This document shows, piece after piece, positions 1 through 11,165 of a stretch of 64,000 bases of DNA. Source of the DNA: Lycium barbarum (taxonomy: Eukaryota; Streptophyta; Magnoliopsida; Solanales; Solanaceae); contig NC_083341.1 of the NCBI RefSeq assembly GCF_019175385.1, positions 24,188,203 through 24,252,202 on the forward strand. Direction: 5' to 3'. The notes under the pieces are model-generated. The model made no database searches. It saw only the letters and a program-made list of their open reading frames with translations, and had not been told where the DNA came from. The position numbers and the translations under genes were made by a program. The stretch's first letter is position 1. Every line of letters begins with the position of its first letter.

Positions 1-60
1 ATAGAGTCATAGAGTGAACCAATTTGAAATTATGTTTGAATCGTTAGAGGAATTCATCAT

Positions 61-280
61 TATTTCAACGCAAAAGGATAAAGCTTCAAATATGTTCTTA
101 AAATTTGAAATTAAGCGGGTTGTCTTTGTTAATAGTTTAGTTCACATATTTCCTTGCCGTTCAATAGCTGATCCAAGTATGCCTTTAATTTCATTGGGGC
201 TTTCAATTAACCTAATTAGTTGATTAATAAGCGAAAAGGAGCCAAATATATCTTTAAATTATGCGAATTGAGCAAATATT
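61..280. repeat. Left arm of a long imperfect inverted repeat
   Basis: Read on the opposite strand, this stretch matches 4955-5165. Shared blocks include 'caattaacctaattagttga' and 'gcgaaaa.g.gccaaatat'. The arm is cut at 280, where a retrotransposon LTR begins, while its partner at 4.95 kb continues further. A pair of arms around 200 nt long suggests a Mutator-like element with long terminal inverted repeats into which other elements have inserted. The outer ends and a target duplication were not found. Confidence 0.6.
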
Positions 281-2412
281 GTCACGCCCCGAACCATGGC
301 CTGGGCGTAACACGGCACTCGGGCCTTGCTTGCATGTGTCCGAGCGAACCTCATGGCTTGCTTGTCAACATAGGCATCAAAACAATATAATCTATATGAT
401 GCAATTTAAATGAATCATGAAAATGTAATTTGCGGAATAAAGTCTTGAAATAATCTCATAGCATGAAAAATCATGAAAACATAATAGTCTGCAAGCATGA
501 AAACATAACTGACTCGGTGAACTAACATCTATCTATGAAACCTCTAAAACATGTATGAATACTAACTACCAGGACATGGCCCTGGACTACCATAACTGAA
601 TACTAATGCAAACTCCAGGTTGAACCCCGAGAGGAGTGGGGCTCACCAATAAGCTGATAACTGAAGTGATCCTACTGCGCAGGTGTATGCTCCTGAAAAC
701 CGGTATCTGCACCGTGAAGTGCAGGCCCCGGGCAAAGGGACGTTAGTACATGGTGAATAGTACTAGTATGTAAAACCTGCTGAAATGAAGAACATGCACA
801 ACATAGGTATAGGACATGAACTGGAACTAATGTAACTTGAACATAAGCATGAAACGTGAGTAAAGTCTGAAAACAGTAAATCAATGGAAATACATGTATA
901 TAAAACTGCTTGTAACGTGGGGAATGCTATAGTATAACCGACAACATGATCTGGTACTTGCGTCCTACCAGCAGAACACTCACACCTTGCCAGGGATATG
1001 ATATTTAAGTAATAATAAGCATGTAAGGATCCAAACTGCATAATGAAGGTGTTGCCTCCTTGCTGACAACCCTTATCCTACGGTGGCTACGTAGTTTCAG
1101 GCTATCTGAGCCTTCTCGGTTAACTAAGCAAATCCCAAAAACATGAACATGATATAGTTGGTTAAGAAGCCCATGATTTTCGTGAAATAACTTGTAAATA
1201 ACTTATAATCATGATTTCACGAAATAACTTGTAACATGGTTTCATGAAATATCTTGTAATATGGTTTCATGAGATAACTTGTCATAGTCTTGCAAACATG
1301 TTCTTGATTCATGAGTAATAACAATAGTTCATAATTATATATATATATATATAATTAACTTGAAAACATGCTTGTAACTTGCTAGATAAAATCATAAAGT
1401 TTCATGTAAACATAATGAGAACACATGAGGAAGAATTCATGATTCAGGGATTAAGCTAGGGTTCCTAATAACCGTAATGGAAGATTAGGAATACAATAAC
1501 GAGTATAGATACAAAATTCATGTACATAAATACGGGCTACCAATATGTTGGGTTTAATGCCCTAGGAGTTGAACTTCATGGATATCAAGAAACGGAGCAT
1601 GGGGAAGAACGTAGAGATTCCCACATGTGGATGAAAGTTCTACATATCTTAATTGCTCCAAAACTTGAATTAAAGACTTGAATTTTGGAGAAGATTTCCT
1701 AAATCTTGATTCTTGAACCTTGAGGTGGGTTTTCTTGAAAACCCTAGATTAGGAACAATAATTTCTTGCTTAGATTATTAGAGTATATGTTAGAATGGAG
1801 TTGGAATAATTATAGTAGGCTTACTTTGGTGTTCTTGATGATGGAAGAGGGTAGGAGGTCGTTCTAGGGCTTGAAGGAATGAAAAATAATGATTTGAACT
1901 GATATGGACGAATATGTACTGTTCTGGAAAATTAAATTTTCCGCCTAGTTAAATACTGGCCATATTTTGAAATACGGTCCGTATTCCGTATGGACTGCAC
2001 TGCGTCTCTTCAGTAAAATGGCCACAACTCTTTGCACAGATGTCCGTTTGACCCCCATAATATACCGTTAGAAAGGTATTTCAAAGCTCTACAACTTTCA
2101 TCAAGGAAGTTTTCTCAAATTCCAAATAAGTTTTGAAATACTGGCCGTATTTTGAAATACGCGCCGTATTTTGAAATACGGTCCGTATTTAACAATGTAA
2201 CATCTAAATGCCAAATTCCAGAATTCTCATAAATCTTTGGTACTAGTTTACGACTTGAAATATGGCCCGTATACTGAAATACGGTTACTGTTCATGGGCG
2301 TAAACCCCCATCTTACAGCTGAACAGGGAAATTCCAATTCCCACATTCTTTATCTGATTTTCTAAGTCTGGGATCATGGTCAAAGCTTACGTTAAAGGTA
2401 CGAAGTGTTACA
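280..2412 (-). mobile_element. 3' LTR of a Ty3/gypsy chromovirus (minus strand)
   Basis: On the plus strand the segment opens with TGTCACGCCCC and closes with AGTGTTACA, so on the minus strand it runs TGTAACA...GCGTGACA, with TG...CA ends. Just outside it on the element side (2413-2450) the minus strand reads a purine-rich tract after a segment containing 'cattcgaggacgaatg', the usual 3' end of Solanaceae chromoviruses. The LTR is about 2.13 kb and holds an AT microsatellite (about 1335-1353) and repeated 'gaaatacggtccgtatt' motifs at 1960-2290. No second LTR lies in the window, so this is a truncated or nested copy. Confidence 0.8.
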
Positions 2413-2918
2413 ATATCTCCTCCTTAAAATCATTCGTCCTCGAATGATGGGTTATGGTTAAGAATATGGCTGGGCATGGCTTGAATACATGAATGTGAAG
2501 AAAACATGACATGAAACATGAGACATGAAAGGATGTGATTACATGAAAACATGGATACTAAAGCATGAGACATGAAACATGAGCGTTGGATACATGACAT
2601 GAGCGTGAAACATGAGACATAACATGACATGGGCCATGGAAAGTTGCCTTGAGAGTTCTCTGCTTGCTATTCAAACAAAAATGGGTACTTGAATTTCATA
2701 TCCTCCTCGGCTTCCCATGTAGCTTCCTCAACCTTCTGGCTCCTCCACAGGACTTTCACTGAGGCTACTTCCTTAGTTCTCAACTTGCGAACCTGACGGT
2801 CAAGAATGGCTACGGGGATCTTCTCATAAGTCAACCCATCCTTAACTGTTATAGTATCAACAGGAACAACCAACGACAGGTCTCCTACACATTTCCTCAA
2901 TCTTGCACCTGAAACCAA
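2413..2918 (-). pseudogene. Chromovirus pol 3' end: integrase C-terminus with chromodomain
   Basis: The minus-strand reading frame at 2667-2918 gives about 83 residues. It starts near a LRKCVGD motif, passes through ILDRQVRKLRTKEV, and ends in a chromodomain-like VLWRSQKVEEATWEAEEDM segment followed by a stop. This is the C-terminal tail typical of Del/Tekay-type gypsy integrases. Protease, reverse transcriptase, RNase H and the integrase core are all missing, because homology stops at about 2918. The spacer between the stop and the LTR (2430-2640) is built of short repeats around 'catgagacatgaaacatgag'. It is a fragment and cannot be functional. Confidence 0.8.
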
Positions 2919-2959
2919 AAAATTCTGATTATCAATTTATATTAGATAACGTGAATACC

Positions 2960-4625
2960 AAACTAGCTAGATGAAAAACCAAGTTCCTCAACATTGCTGG
3001 TAGAACCACCCTAGCGAAAGCCTCTCTAAGTAGCATCTCCAACCATGTTATGCAATATATTGAGCTTCTAACTAAGATTACTCAACAGATTAATAGAAGC
3101 CAAAGGAACTTTGTTTTGGGAACCACTGCAGATAAGAAAAGGATGCACCTTGTGGGCTGGCAAATCCTCACTAGACCAAAACATAAAGGTGACCTTGGTA
3201 TGCAAAAAGCTGAAATAAAAAACAAAGCCATCCTTACAGGACTCACCTGGAGACTTCTTAAGAAACCTAACTCTTATGGGTTTCCACCTTAATTGCTAGG
3301 AACTGCAATACTATTAACAACAGTCCATGCTCAAGAACTTGAAAAAATATCCTTGAAGGATACAAATACTGCAGGGCGCCTAATGGGTAGTAAACAAGGC
3401 CAATAATGTTAAATTCTGGACTGATCATTGGATCCCTAACAACCCTACTCTTAGAAATCAAATGATAGGACCCCTGAACAAAAATGATGAACACTATAGG
3501 ATCCTTGATTTACAGTTAAATGGTGAATGGAACTTTGATAACCTCTCTTTTGAGTTACCTATTAACATTAAACACCTCATTAAGAACACCTATAGAATCT
3601 CCTCCTCTAATGAGAAGGATTCAAACCACTGGAGACTCACCAATAATGGTATTTTTAGTACTAAGACTGCCTACTCACTCCTGAATAATGCATCACTAGA
3701 CCCACCCCGCCATCACATCATGAACTTCAACTAGATTTGAAAACTAAAAACCCCTAACAAGATCAAATTGTTCTTCTAGTTGCTTAATCATAACAGGATC
3801 CCCACCTCTTCTTACCTACATTCCATTGGCCTAAACATAAATCTTGCATGCAAGGAATGTGGACGCTCTAAGGAAGATATTAACTTTTTTTAGTGTGGCA
3901 TTGGCAAACAATTCTGGCATAATGTTTCCCAACACAATACCACAAATACTGCCACTACAACCACTTTCAGTAGTATTTCCTCTTTGATCAATAACTGGAC
4001 CAGACGTAAGAAACATGATTCTACCATTTGATCAACTGGGAACAACTACTACCTTTCCTAGTTTGGGGTATTTGGTTAAATAGAAATAGAAACCTTTTCA
4101 ATAACAAACATGACTAACCTCCTTTCAGACATCTTTACAATCAAGCTATTGAATTCTCCTTAGTATGCACCCCCATCTCTATAGCCAGAATCAGAACTAG
4201 AGTATACATTAAATGGAATCCTTCTGCGCAAAATCATTACAAGCTCAACACTGACGACTCATGCTTTGAGAACCCAGGTAGGGGAGGAATTGGGAGAGTG
4301 ATAAGAGATTGCCATGGACAATGGGTGCTACGGTACATAAAGAGCCTACCCCATATTACAAATAATCTTGCTGAACTAACCAGTCTTATGCAGGGACTTA
4401 AAGTAGTTGTGGTCATAATTTAAAACCAATTGAAATCAGCACTGATTCGATAGAGGTAATAACTATGATAAATCATGGACACCTACCTTATAACCATATT
4501 ATCTCTGAATGCAGTTCATTAATCGAGGCGCTGGGCCATCCGGTACTAAAGCATGAATACCGGGAGCTGAACAAGGTGGTGGACCTGCTGGCAAAAGAAA
4601 GAGGAAGGCAACAACTTTTTTAGGA
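2960..4625 (+). pseudogene. LINE (non-LTR retrotransposon) ORF2 3' remnant
   Basis: Plus-strand pieces in several frames match the downstream half of a plant LINE ORF2 in order. At 3050-3290 is the end of the reverse transcriptase region (RNFVLGT...MHLVGWQ...GDLGM...LTWRLL). At 3470-3960 is a zinc-binding RVT segment (HWRLTNNGIFSTKTAYSLL, then CKECGRSKEDI). At about 4210-4420 is an RNase H-like start (LNTDDSCFENPGRGGIGRVI). Frames change several times and stops are frequent, so it is an old dead copy. Its 5' end abuts the chromovirus fragment at about 2920-2960. The poly(A) end is not clear. Confidence 0.75.
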
Positions 4626-4745
4626 ACCCAAACTCTACCGAGCACTATTTTTGATAGACTCGTTCCACTTTGTAATGTTCCGTTAATGGGTGTTAACCCA
4701 AGACAAGCAACAAGCAATGCTGCCTTAACTAGTTTGTAAGTAGCA

Positions 4746-4769
4746 TATATATATATATATATATATATA
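4746..4769. repeat. (AT)n microsatellite
   Basis: An uninterrupted run of about 12 'at' units lies just downstream of the LINE remnant. Confidence 0.8.
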
Positions 4770-4954
4770 AGAAGTACCCGATTAACCAAATTTTTTTACG
4801 TCGTTAGTGTGTTAAAAAAAACAACAATATTAACTTCAGCTAAACAATTCAGACTTAGAAGTTGGTGCTTGGCTTTGGTTGTTACACAAATACGAGCAAA
4901 AAATAAATGATAAATTTGTACATGCTAAAGAAATGTTAAACTATTAACAAGGGG

Positions 4955-5165
4955 TATATCTGCTTAATTTCGCATATTTTGATGGATATTTGGCCCATTT
5001 TCGCCTATTAATCAACTAATTAGGTTAATTGGGGGTTCCAGTTAAATTAAGGACATATTTGGACCAACTATTGAACAGTAAAGACGTACATATGAACTAA
5101 ACTATTAATGAAGCGCATATCTGCTCAATTTAAATACTTAAAGTATATATTTGAATCTTTTCCAT
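4955..5165. repeat. Right arm of the long inverted repeat
   Basis: This is the reverse-complement partner of 61-280. It is followed and overlapped by a direct repetition of its own motif: 'aactattaacaaggggtatatc' near 4940 recurs as 'aactattaatgaagcgcatatc' near 5100. Together the arms enclose the chromovirus and LINE fragments. Confidence 0.55.
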
Positions 5166-5307
5166 TATTTCAACTTACTCACTTTTCACTTTTTGCTTAT
5201 AAAGACTTAACCATACTTTGAGTGACATTTTTGCAAACATTTCTTACTAATATTAACATCATTATTAGGAAATAGGCAGTATAGCCTCAGCACCACTAAT
5301 CTAGTGG

Positions 5308-6959
5308 TAAAAAAATGTAAAATTTACTTGTCATAGTTATCTTTAAGACTTATTTATGAATAATAACTGTCTTATTTTTTATTTAATTTTTGTAACTTTA
5401 TTTTTCCAAAATTACATTTCATAACTGATCCAGTAATTTTTGAAATACATGTACCTCTCTATTCTCTCTCACTACACATTTAAGATTTATCATCTTCTCC
5501 AAACCCTAAAAAAAAAATCTCTCTCCTCACAACTCACCACACGACATCATCATCTTCTTCTTCTTCTTCCTCTTTACCCCATTACAATGGCCTCTTCTTC
5601 TTCTTCTTCTTCTTCTTTAACTCTTTAAATAATCATCCACCATATCATTAGATCTGTACAACAAAATACCCCTTTTCCAATACTGTCCGATCTCCCCCAT
5701 TTTCCCCAAAAACGCACACCAACTGTTTGTGTAATTGTCCCTTTGAAAGAAAACACAATACTCATAGAATCATTTGAACTTAAAACCCCCAGTTGGATTA
5801 AGCTGGAGATAATTGTGGGTCATTTTCATTACCCATTAGATCCGAAAAAAACCCACTTTCAATACTGTTTGATTTCCCCATTTTCCCAAGAAACGCACAC
5901 CAGGTGTTTGTGAAATTGCTCCTTTGAGAAAAAATACGGTACTCATAGAATCATTTGAACTTAAAACCCCCAGTTGCAGTAATTGTGGGGCATTTGATTA
6001 CCCATTAATCACCCATTAGATCTGAAGAAAATCAACATTGGACGATTTTCTGTGTAGAACTATGTTTGCGTTTTCTCATATCTCGAAAAGAAGGATGGTG
6101 GATCTGAAGAAAGGCGGCGGAGGAAGGAGGAGGGTTTTTCCAGTTGTTGTGGTGGTTCTAAAGGGTTTGTGGTTGTGGTGTTTCAGTATATTTTTAGTAT
6201 ATTTCGTTATATTTCAATGTACTGTTTCAGTATATTTCTATATATATTTTAGTGTACCGTTTCAGTATATTTCACTATATTTCAATGTATTTCTAATTTA
6301 CGAAATAGTTTCCGATACATTTCATTGCATTCCATTGTATATACGCATACTACAATTTTATATTTCTTAAACAATCAACCATATTTCATTGTATTTCAGT
6401 GTATATTTTTCTGTATTTGGAAGTATTTCTAAAAGTTTGGAATGGAGTAATTTCGAGAGAGAAACATGGGTTGTTATGGAACTTGAGCCGTTTGCGTGAT
6501 ACATGGTTGATTTAATTTGATTTACCATTTAAAATGAAAGAAGAGAATATGTTCCATAAATACAACCTATTTTTACTCTGCCAAATTTTGTATTTTCATG
6601 TATTTCAAAAACGCGAAATACAATCGAATACAACAAAACCAGCAAATTTTTTTTGAATGGACTGATTTTGATAGAGAGATGTTAGCTGTAATGGAACCTC
6701 ATGAGGTTTGCGTGAATCATGGAACCATTAATCCAAATTACCATATATATTTGAAAAAGATTTTTATTGCCATAAATATAGCCTTTTTTTAATTCAACAG
6801 CCACACTGTATTTCGCTATATTTCACTGTATTTCAAAAACGCGAGATACAACTGAAATACAGCCAAAAGCAGCTACGAATTGTAAATCTTCAACTTATAG
6901 CTATAACTTGTTAGAAGCTGTTAAAAGGTAGTTATTTGTGTAAATTTTACTAAAAAAAT
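5308..6959. mobile_element. Mutator-like element, non-autonomous, with perfect 9-bp target duplication
   Basis: The element body is 5317-6950. Its two ends are exact inverted copies of GTAAAATTTAC (5317-5327; 6940-6950), and similarity continues inward (TAGTTATCTTTA against TAACTACCTTTTA). It is flanked by the identical 9-mer TAAAAAAAT at 5308-5316 and 6951-6959, the target duplication size of Mutator-like elements. No transposase is present. Inside are a leader-like CT-rich stretch (5510-5585), a short frame beginning [13 protein letters not shown] and ending in a stop (5587-5628), and arrays of TATTTCA/TGTATTTC motifs (6180-6420, 6590-6850). The gene-like leader suggests a Pack-MULE-type capture, which is an inference. 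Confidence 0.8.
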
Positions 6960-7283
6960 AGTACCTTGTCACGATATAGTTCCGGGTTTGATTCACGGAT
7001 TGTGCATGTTTTTAAAATGTAACACACTATCCACCCCGTGCATAGAATTTTAACCAAATACCTAATTTGGTTTTTGCATAGTTTCTACCTTTCTCTAACA
7101 AAAGATACAGTAGTAGAAATAATAAACACAGGGCAATAGTCATCAACAAATAATAATTTGGCTTTTTAAAAGAGACTAGAAAATTAACGGAGCTCTTATT
7201 AATATTCTCCACAAGATCTATTTTTTTTTTTTTTTTTTATAATTTTTTAGAAACTGAAAGCCTCAAGAAAGTGGCCCATATTA

Positions 7284-7876
7284 GTAGGCATTTGGCCATG
7301 CGTTTTCAAACTATGATTTGAAAACATGACCTCAAACCAGCGTTCGGACATGCATTTTCACTCATGGTTTCAAACCCCAAATCATCTAAAAAGGCATGAT
7401 TTGGGGTTTGAAACCATGATTTCAACTTTTTTAAATATAAAATTTAACCCATAAGTTTATATTTTGTAAAAAAAGACCCATAAGTTGGTAGATATTTTTA
7501 ACAATTACCCCCATCAATCATTTACCAATCTCATTAACTTCCACCAACCTTTAATTTATGTGAGATGATTATATTAAAGAGTAGTTACATTACTATTCAT
7601 GTTAAATTTTAGTTTTTATTGAACTAAAGTTTGATTAATTGATGTTGTATTTTTTAAAAAGGCCTTCTAGTAGTGTACTAATTTTGTTATGAACTATGAC
7701 TTGCTTATTTGGTAAGATTGTATAAGAATTGGGAATGTTTTGATAGTTTTCACAATTTGTGGGATTTTTATGTCTATAAGAGAAAATACAACTTAAAATA
7801 TTCAAATTACATGTCCAAACATAATTTGAAATCATGTTTTCAAACCATAATTTTAAACCATGTCCAAACGGGGATA
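7284..7876 (+). mobile_element. MITE family A, copy 1 (Harbinger/Tourist-like)
   Basis: One of four related copies in the window, the others being 15612-16181 (reverse), 19105-19681 and 63040-63562. It begins GTAGGCATTTGGCCATG after TTA and ends near CATGTCCAAACG. Diagnostic inner text is 'ttgatgttgtatttttta' and 'atgacttgcttatttggtaa'. There is no coding capacity. Confidence 0.7.
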
Positions 7877-8104
7877 GTATTACCATAATTGAAGTGGAAA
7901 CCAAATAGGGCACAAAACAAAAAAACAAAAGTGGTGATAATAACTAGGTGAAGAGCAAATAATAATTAAGTGGGATTGGGCACTGCAATTTTAACTGCCA
8001 AATGGTCTTTTGGCCTTGTAATTGCCGCCTTGCTAAAAATGACCATCTGTTGTTGCGTCTGTGACGACAGCCCCAAAGCTCCTAACTTTTTTTTTTTTTG
8101 TTTC

Positions 8105-8280
8105 CCGTCATATGGATGTGGTGCGACGGATGAGGTTGACCCTCTCTTAATCAGAGGTTTCGAATTCAAACTCTGAGTATAAAAAAATTCTCTTAGCGCT
8201 TCCTCCCGAATGAAATCCTACGCGATGCAAATTCGGATATAATCGGGATGAGATACCGGACACCGGATGGAACCAAAGAA
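8105..8280 (+). mobile_element. tRNA-derived SINE fragment
   Basis: A box B-like GGTTTCGAATTC lies at about 8153-8164. It is followed by 'cctacgcgatgcaaattcgg' and 'ataccggacaccggatgg', wording typical of Solanaceae SINEs. The 5' part is degenerate and no clean target duplication was found, so the family is uncertain. Confidence 0.5.
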
Positions 8281-8289
8281 AAAAAGCTC

Positions 8290-10005
8290 CAAGAACTACC
8301 ACTTTATTCTTGCTATTTTCACTTATATTCTTTAGAAAGAAAGAAAATGTGAGTTTCAAAACGGTGAACATAAATTCTTAAAAATTCTATGAATACAAAT
8401 ATCATAATAATAATTGCATCTCAGTTTCAAACAAGTTGTCATTTCTATTGTGTAATTCATCACAAGTTTGACTAATTTTACGTTAATTATTAGCTCACCA
8501 AAACATAGTTACTTTGTTTAAATTCGGGAGGAACACTGTGAATAAGTGTGCAAACAGAGTTAAAATTCTATAAACGTAAATACTACTACTAATAAAAAAA
8601 ATACAAATCGACGAAAGAAATGTCAATGAATGATGAATCGGAGTTGCATTTCTTTTTTTGGTCAAAGCAGTTGCATTTCATTATTAGTAACTCGAACACA
8701 AGATTAGATTTATTTAAATGTTTAATTCTACTAAATGTAAGCTTTAATATAGACGGGTATTAACTCCTTTGTTTCTTTCTCCATTCAAAGAAGGATTTGT
8801 TTTTATTTGAATTGAGTTTGACAAACAATTACAGAATCTTTTTCTCAAGCCTGACGTAGAACTCCACATCAAAAACTAGTAGGTCTAGGTACAATACTTT
8901 GAAAAAGAATTTATTTTAAATTCTTCAGTTGGCTATTCAAAGAATCGCTGTATGGTTAGGTGAAATGAAATTTTTGACCGAAACATAGCTTCTACCAACA
9001 AAAGAAAATATTTTAGTATTATTATTTTGTTGAAGGGTGTCAAACGTCAAAGTTAACAAACCTAATTTGGTTGTTGGATTCTTGAATTCAATCCCATTAC
9101 CTAATATTTATCCAATTTTCTCAACCTGAATCTTTTCCCCTTTTTATTTCTATAATTCAATTATACAATATATTATTGGACAACCACTTTAATTTGAAAA
9201 GGCAAGTAAAAATAGATAAGACAAACAATAGATGCACAAACATTTAAGATAGATTTAGTTTGACAATGATATAGAAATATTTGCTAAAGATTATCGTCCA
9301 CCAATTTCTTATATTAATAGAAAATATAGAAGTAGAAAACAAAAACAAAAAGGACATAAACAAGATATTCCTCACAAATGTCTCCTTCATTCTTGGTCAT
9401 GAAAACGTTTCAAAAAATTGCTTTCATCTCGTCACCCTCGCTAAGTGGCTTCTATCAAATTAAACTTCTCAAGTTTCAAAGAAAAAAAAAAATCGTTAAC
9501 TTTGTTGAAATAAGTTTTTTTTTTTTTTTTTTTGGCTAAACGAAAATTTTGGATGATTAACAATCTAACATGATGTATTTATGTCGATTGACTTGAAACA
9601 ACGAAGAGCCAAAATAAAACAAGTAAAGAGGTGCCCCCTTTCCTTACATCAAACAGTCACACGCAAGTTGACCATACAAGATTAATTTAAAGATCAAAAA
9701 GTAATTCAGTGAATCTTTTTTATATTGTTGTTAAAAAAATTCTCAGTTTATAAATTAATTTCTTTTAAGCTTATGTTCCCTCTTGTATATACTTCCCTTT
9801 ATTATATTATAAAATAATAAATAACAATAAGGCAACAGATATAGAGAAAGAATATGGAAACATTACTTATTTCTTTTGAGATTGACATACAAAATAAATT
9901 GATTTAGCTTCTTATTAGAAGAAAAATAATTGTTGCAAGACCTTTTTTTGAGAGGTTGCAGCAAGGCGTTTTAGCAAAAAAATTAACTTACAATCAGAAT
10001 GAGCT
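8290..10005. other. AT-rich intergenic region, no gene seen
   Basis: There is no open frame with recognisable protein similarity on either strand. The stretch is low-complexity A/T DNA with a long T run at about 9517-9533 and nothing that can be assigned. Confidence 0.6.
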
Positions 10006-10011
10006 ACTTAA

Positions 10012-10275
10012 TTGATCGCAAGTACTTCAGAAAGTTGTTGGACTCAATCGTATGAATATGTAAAATACAGGATTTCCAATCCTAGCAGGAAAGGGAGGGA
10101 AACGGATACTCAATTTAAAGTGAGTAAACAGAATTCCATACTCGATCTCATAGATACATATAGAATTCTGCGGAAAGCCGTATTCGATGAAAGTCGTATG
10201 TACGGCTTGCAAGGTCTTTCATATCTTTCGAGATTGCAAGGTCTTTCAAGAGCTATTTGCAAGCTAATCATTTGA
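10012..10275 (+). other. Plastid-like insertion resembling the 3' end of a group II intron
   Basis: The block differs from its AT-rich surroundings. It contains GGAAAGCCGTATTCGATGAAAGT followed by CGTATGTACGGCTTG (about 10170-10210). This folds like domain V of an organellar group II intron (AGCCGTA...GAAA...TACGGCTT). The segment before it (GGATTTCCAATCCTAGCAGG...) also reads like chloroplast DNA. Downstream, the phrase 'ttgcaaggtctttca' is repeated twice. It is most likely a short nuclear insertion of plastid DNA. The open frame across it has no known protein match. Confidence 0.55.
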
Positions 10276-10560
10276 GATTGCAAGCTTCTTCACGAAGTTA
10301 TAGGAGTAACGAATTGACAATCATAATTCAATGTATTTCTTAGGCCATTTCCTTTTTTGCCTAAAATTTCTGAGAATTTTTTCCTTTCTAATTTACAACT
10401 ATAAAAATGTACATGTTGATGTATGACACCTACTTGCATATTTTTTAGAGCTCGTCTGGTAGAAGGTCTTAGATAAAATAGTCATGGTATTACACATGAT
10501 ATTATTTTATACCATGTTTGGTTAATATTTTGGGGCATGCATAACTAATACTGATATCAT

Positions 10561-11034
10561 TTAGGTCGTTTGGTAGGAGGGATAGGATTGACTGGATTAT
10601 TAATCCAATGGGATTGGAATTAATCTTATGTTTAGTTGGTGGGATAACTTTTTTGACATCCAATCCAATCCCATGTAAATGAGATAAAATGTGGGATAGA
10701 TAAGGTGGGATTAGGAATCCCACATAAAGGGTGGGATTAGTAATCCCATCTTATCCCACCCAATCCCATCTACATGTTATTCAAAAAATTAAAATGACAA
10801 TACTAGCCTTGTTTCATTCCAAGAAATCAATAAAGGCCAAACATCCAAGGATATAATGGTAATAAATTATTTTTTAGTTTTAAGAATAAATAAATAAATA
10901 GTATCTTTTATATTCAATTTTAATGCAATGAACCAAACACAAAAAAAAATAAAAAAAAATCCTTATATTACTAATTCAGTGATCCATGTATAACTTGTCT
11001 TTGAAATTGTATGTTTGAAGCAAACGACCCCTTA
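10561..11034. mobile_element. Tourist/Harbinger-like MITE in the transketolase promoter
   Basis: The ends are inverted (GGTCGTTTGGTAGGAGG at 10564; CAAACGACCCC ending 11031) and are flanked by TTA on both sides (10561-10563, 11032-11034), as expected for PIF/Harbinger elements. It ends about 65 bp before the transketolase TATA box, so upstream control elements of that gene must lie inside or beyond it. Confidence 0.75.
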
Positions 11035-11096
11035 GAGCCACAAGGAGCCAATCCCCTCGAAAGTCATCTCAAGGCCACCACTCTTCAGTTTTCTCC

Positions 11097-11108
11097 AATA
11101 TATATAAA
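11097..11108 (+). promoter_or_regulatory. TATA box of transketolase
   Basis: AATATATATAAA lies about 60 bp before the ATG at 11166, giving an expected transcription start near 11130 and a short leader. A CT-rich stretch (CTCTCTGTCTCGC) follows, as is common at plant plastid-gene leaders. Confidence 0.65.
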
Positions 11109-11165
11109 TCAAATCATCTCCCCACATTTCTCTCTGTCTCGCAGCCAAAAAAAACACTCTTAACC

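Noticed and set aside
5440..5628. A coding gene ending [13 protein letters not shown]
   Set aside because: It is short, low-complexity, stops at once and lies inside a transposon.
6038..6370. A 110-residue plus-strand frame
   Set aside because: It consists of TATTTC repeats and translates to biased hydrophobic text without homology.
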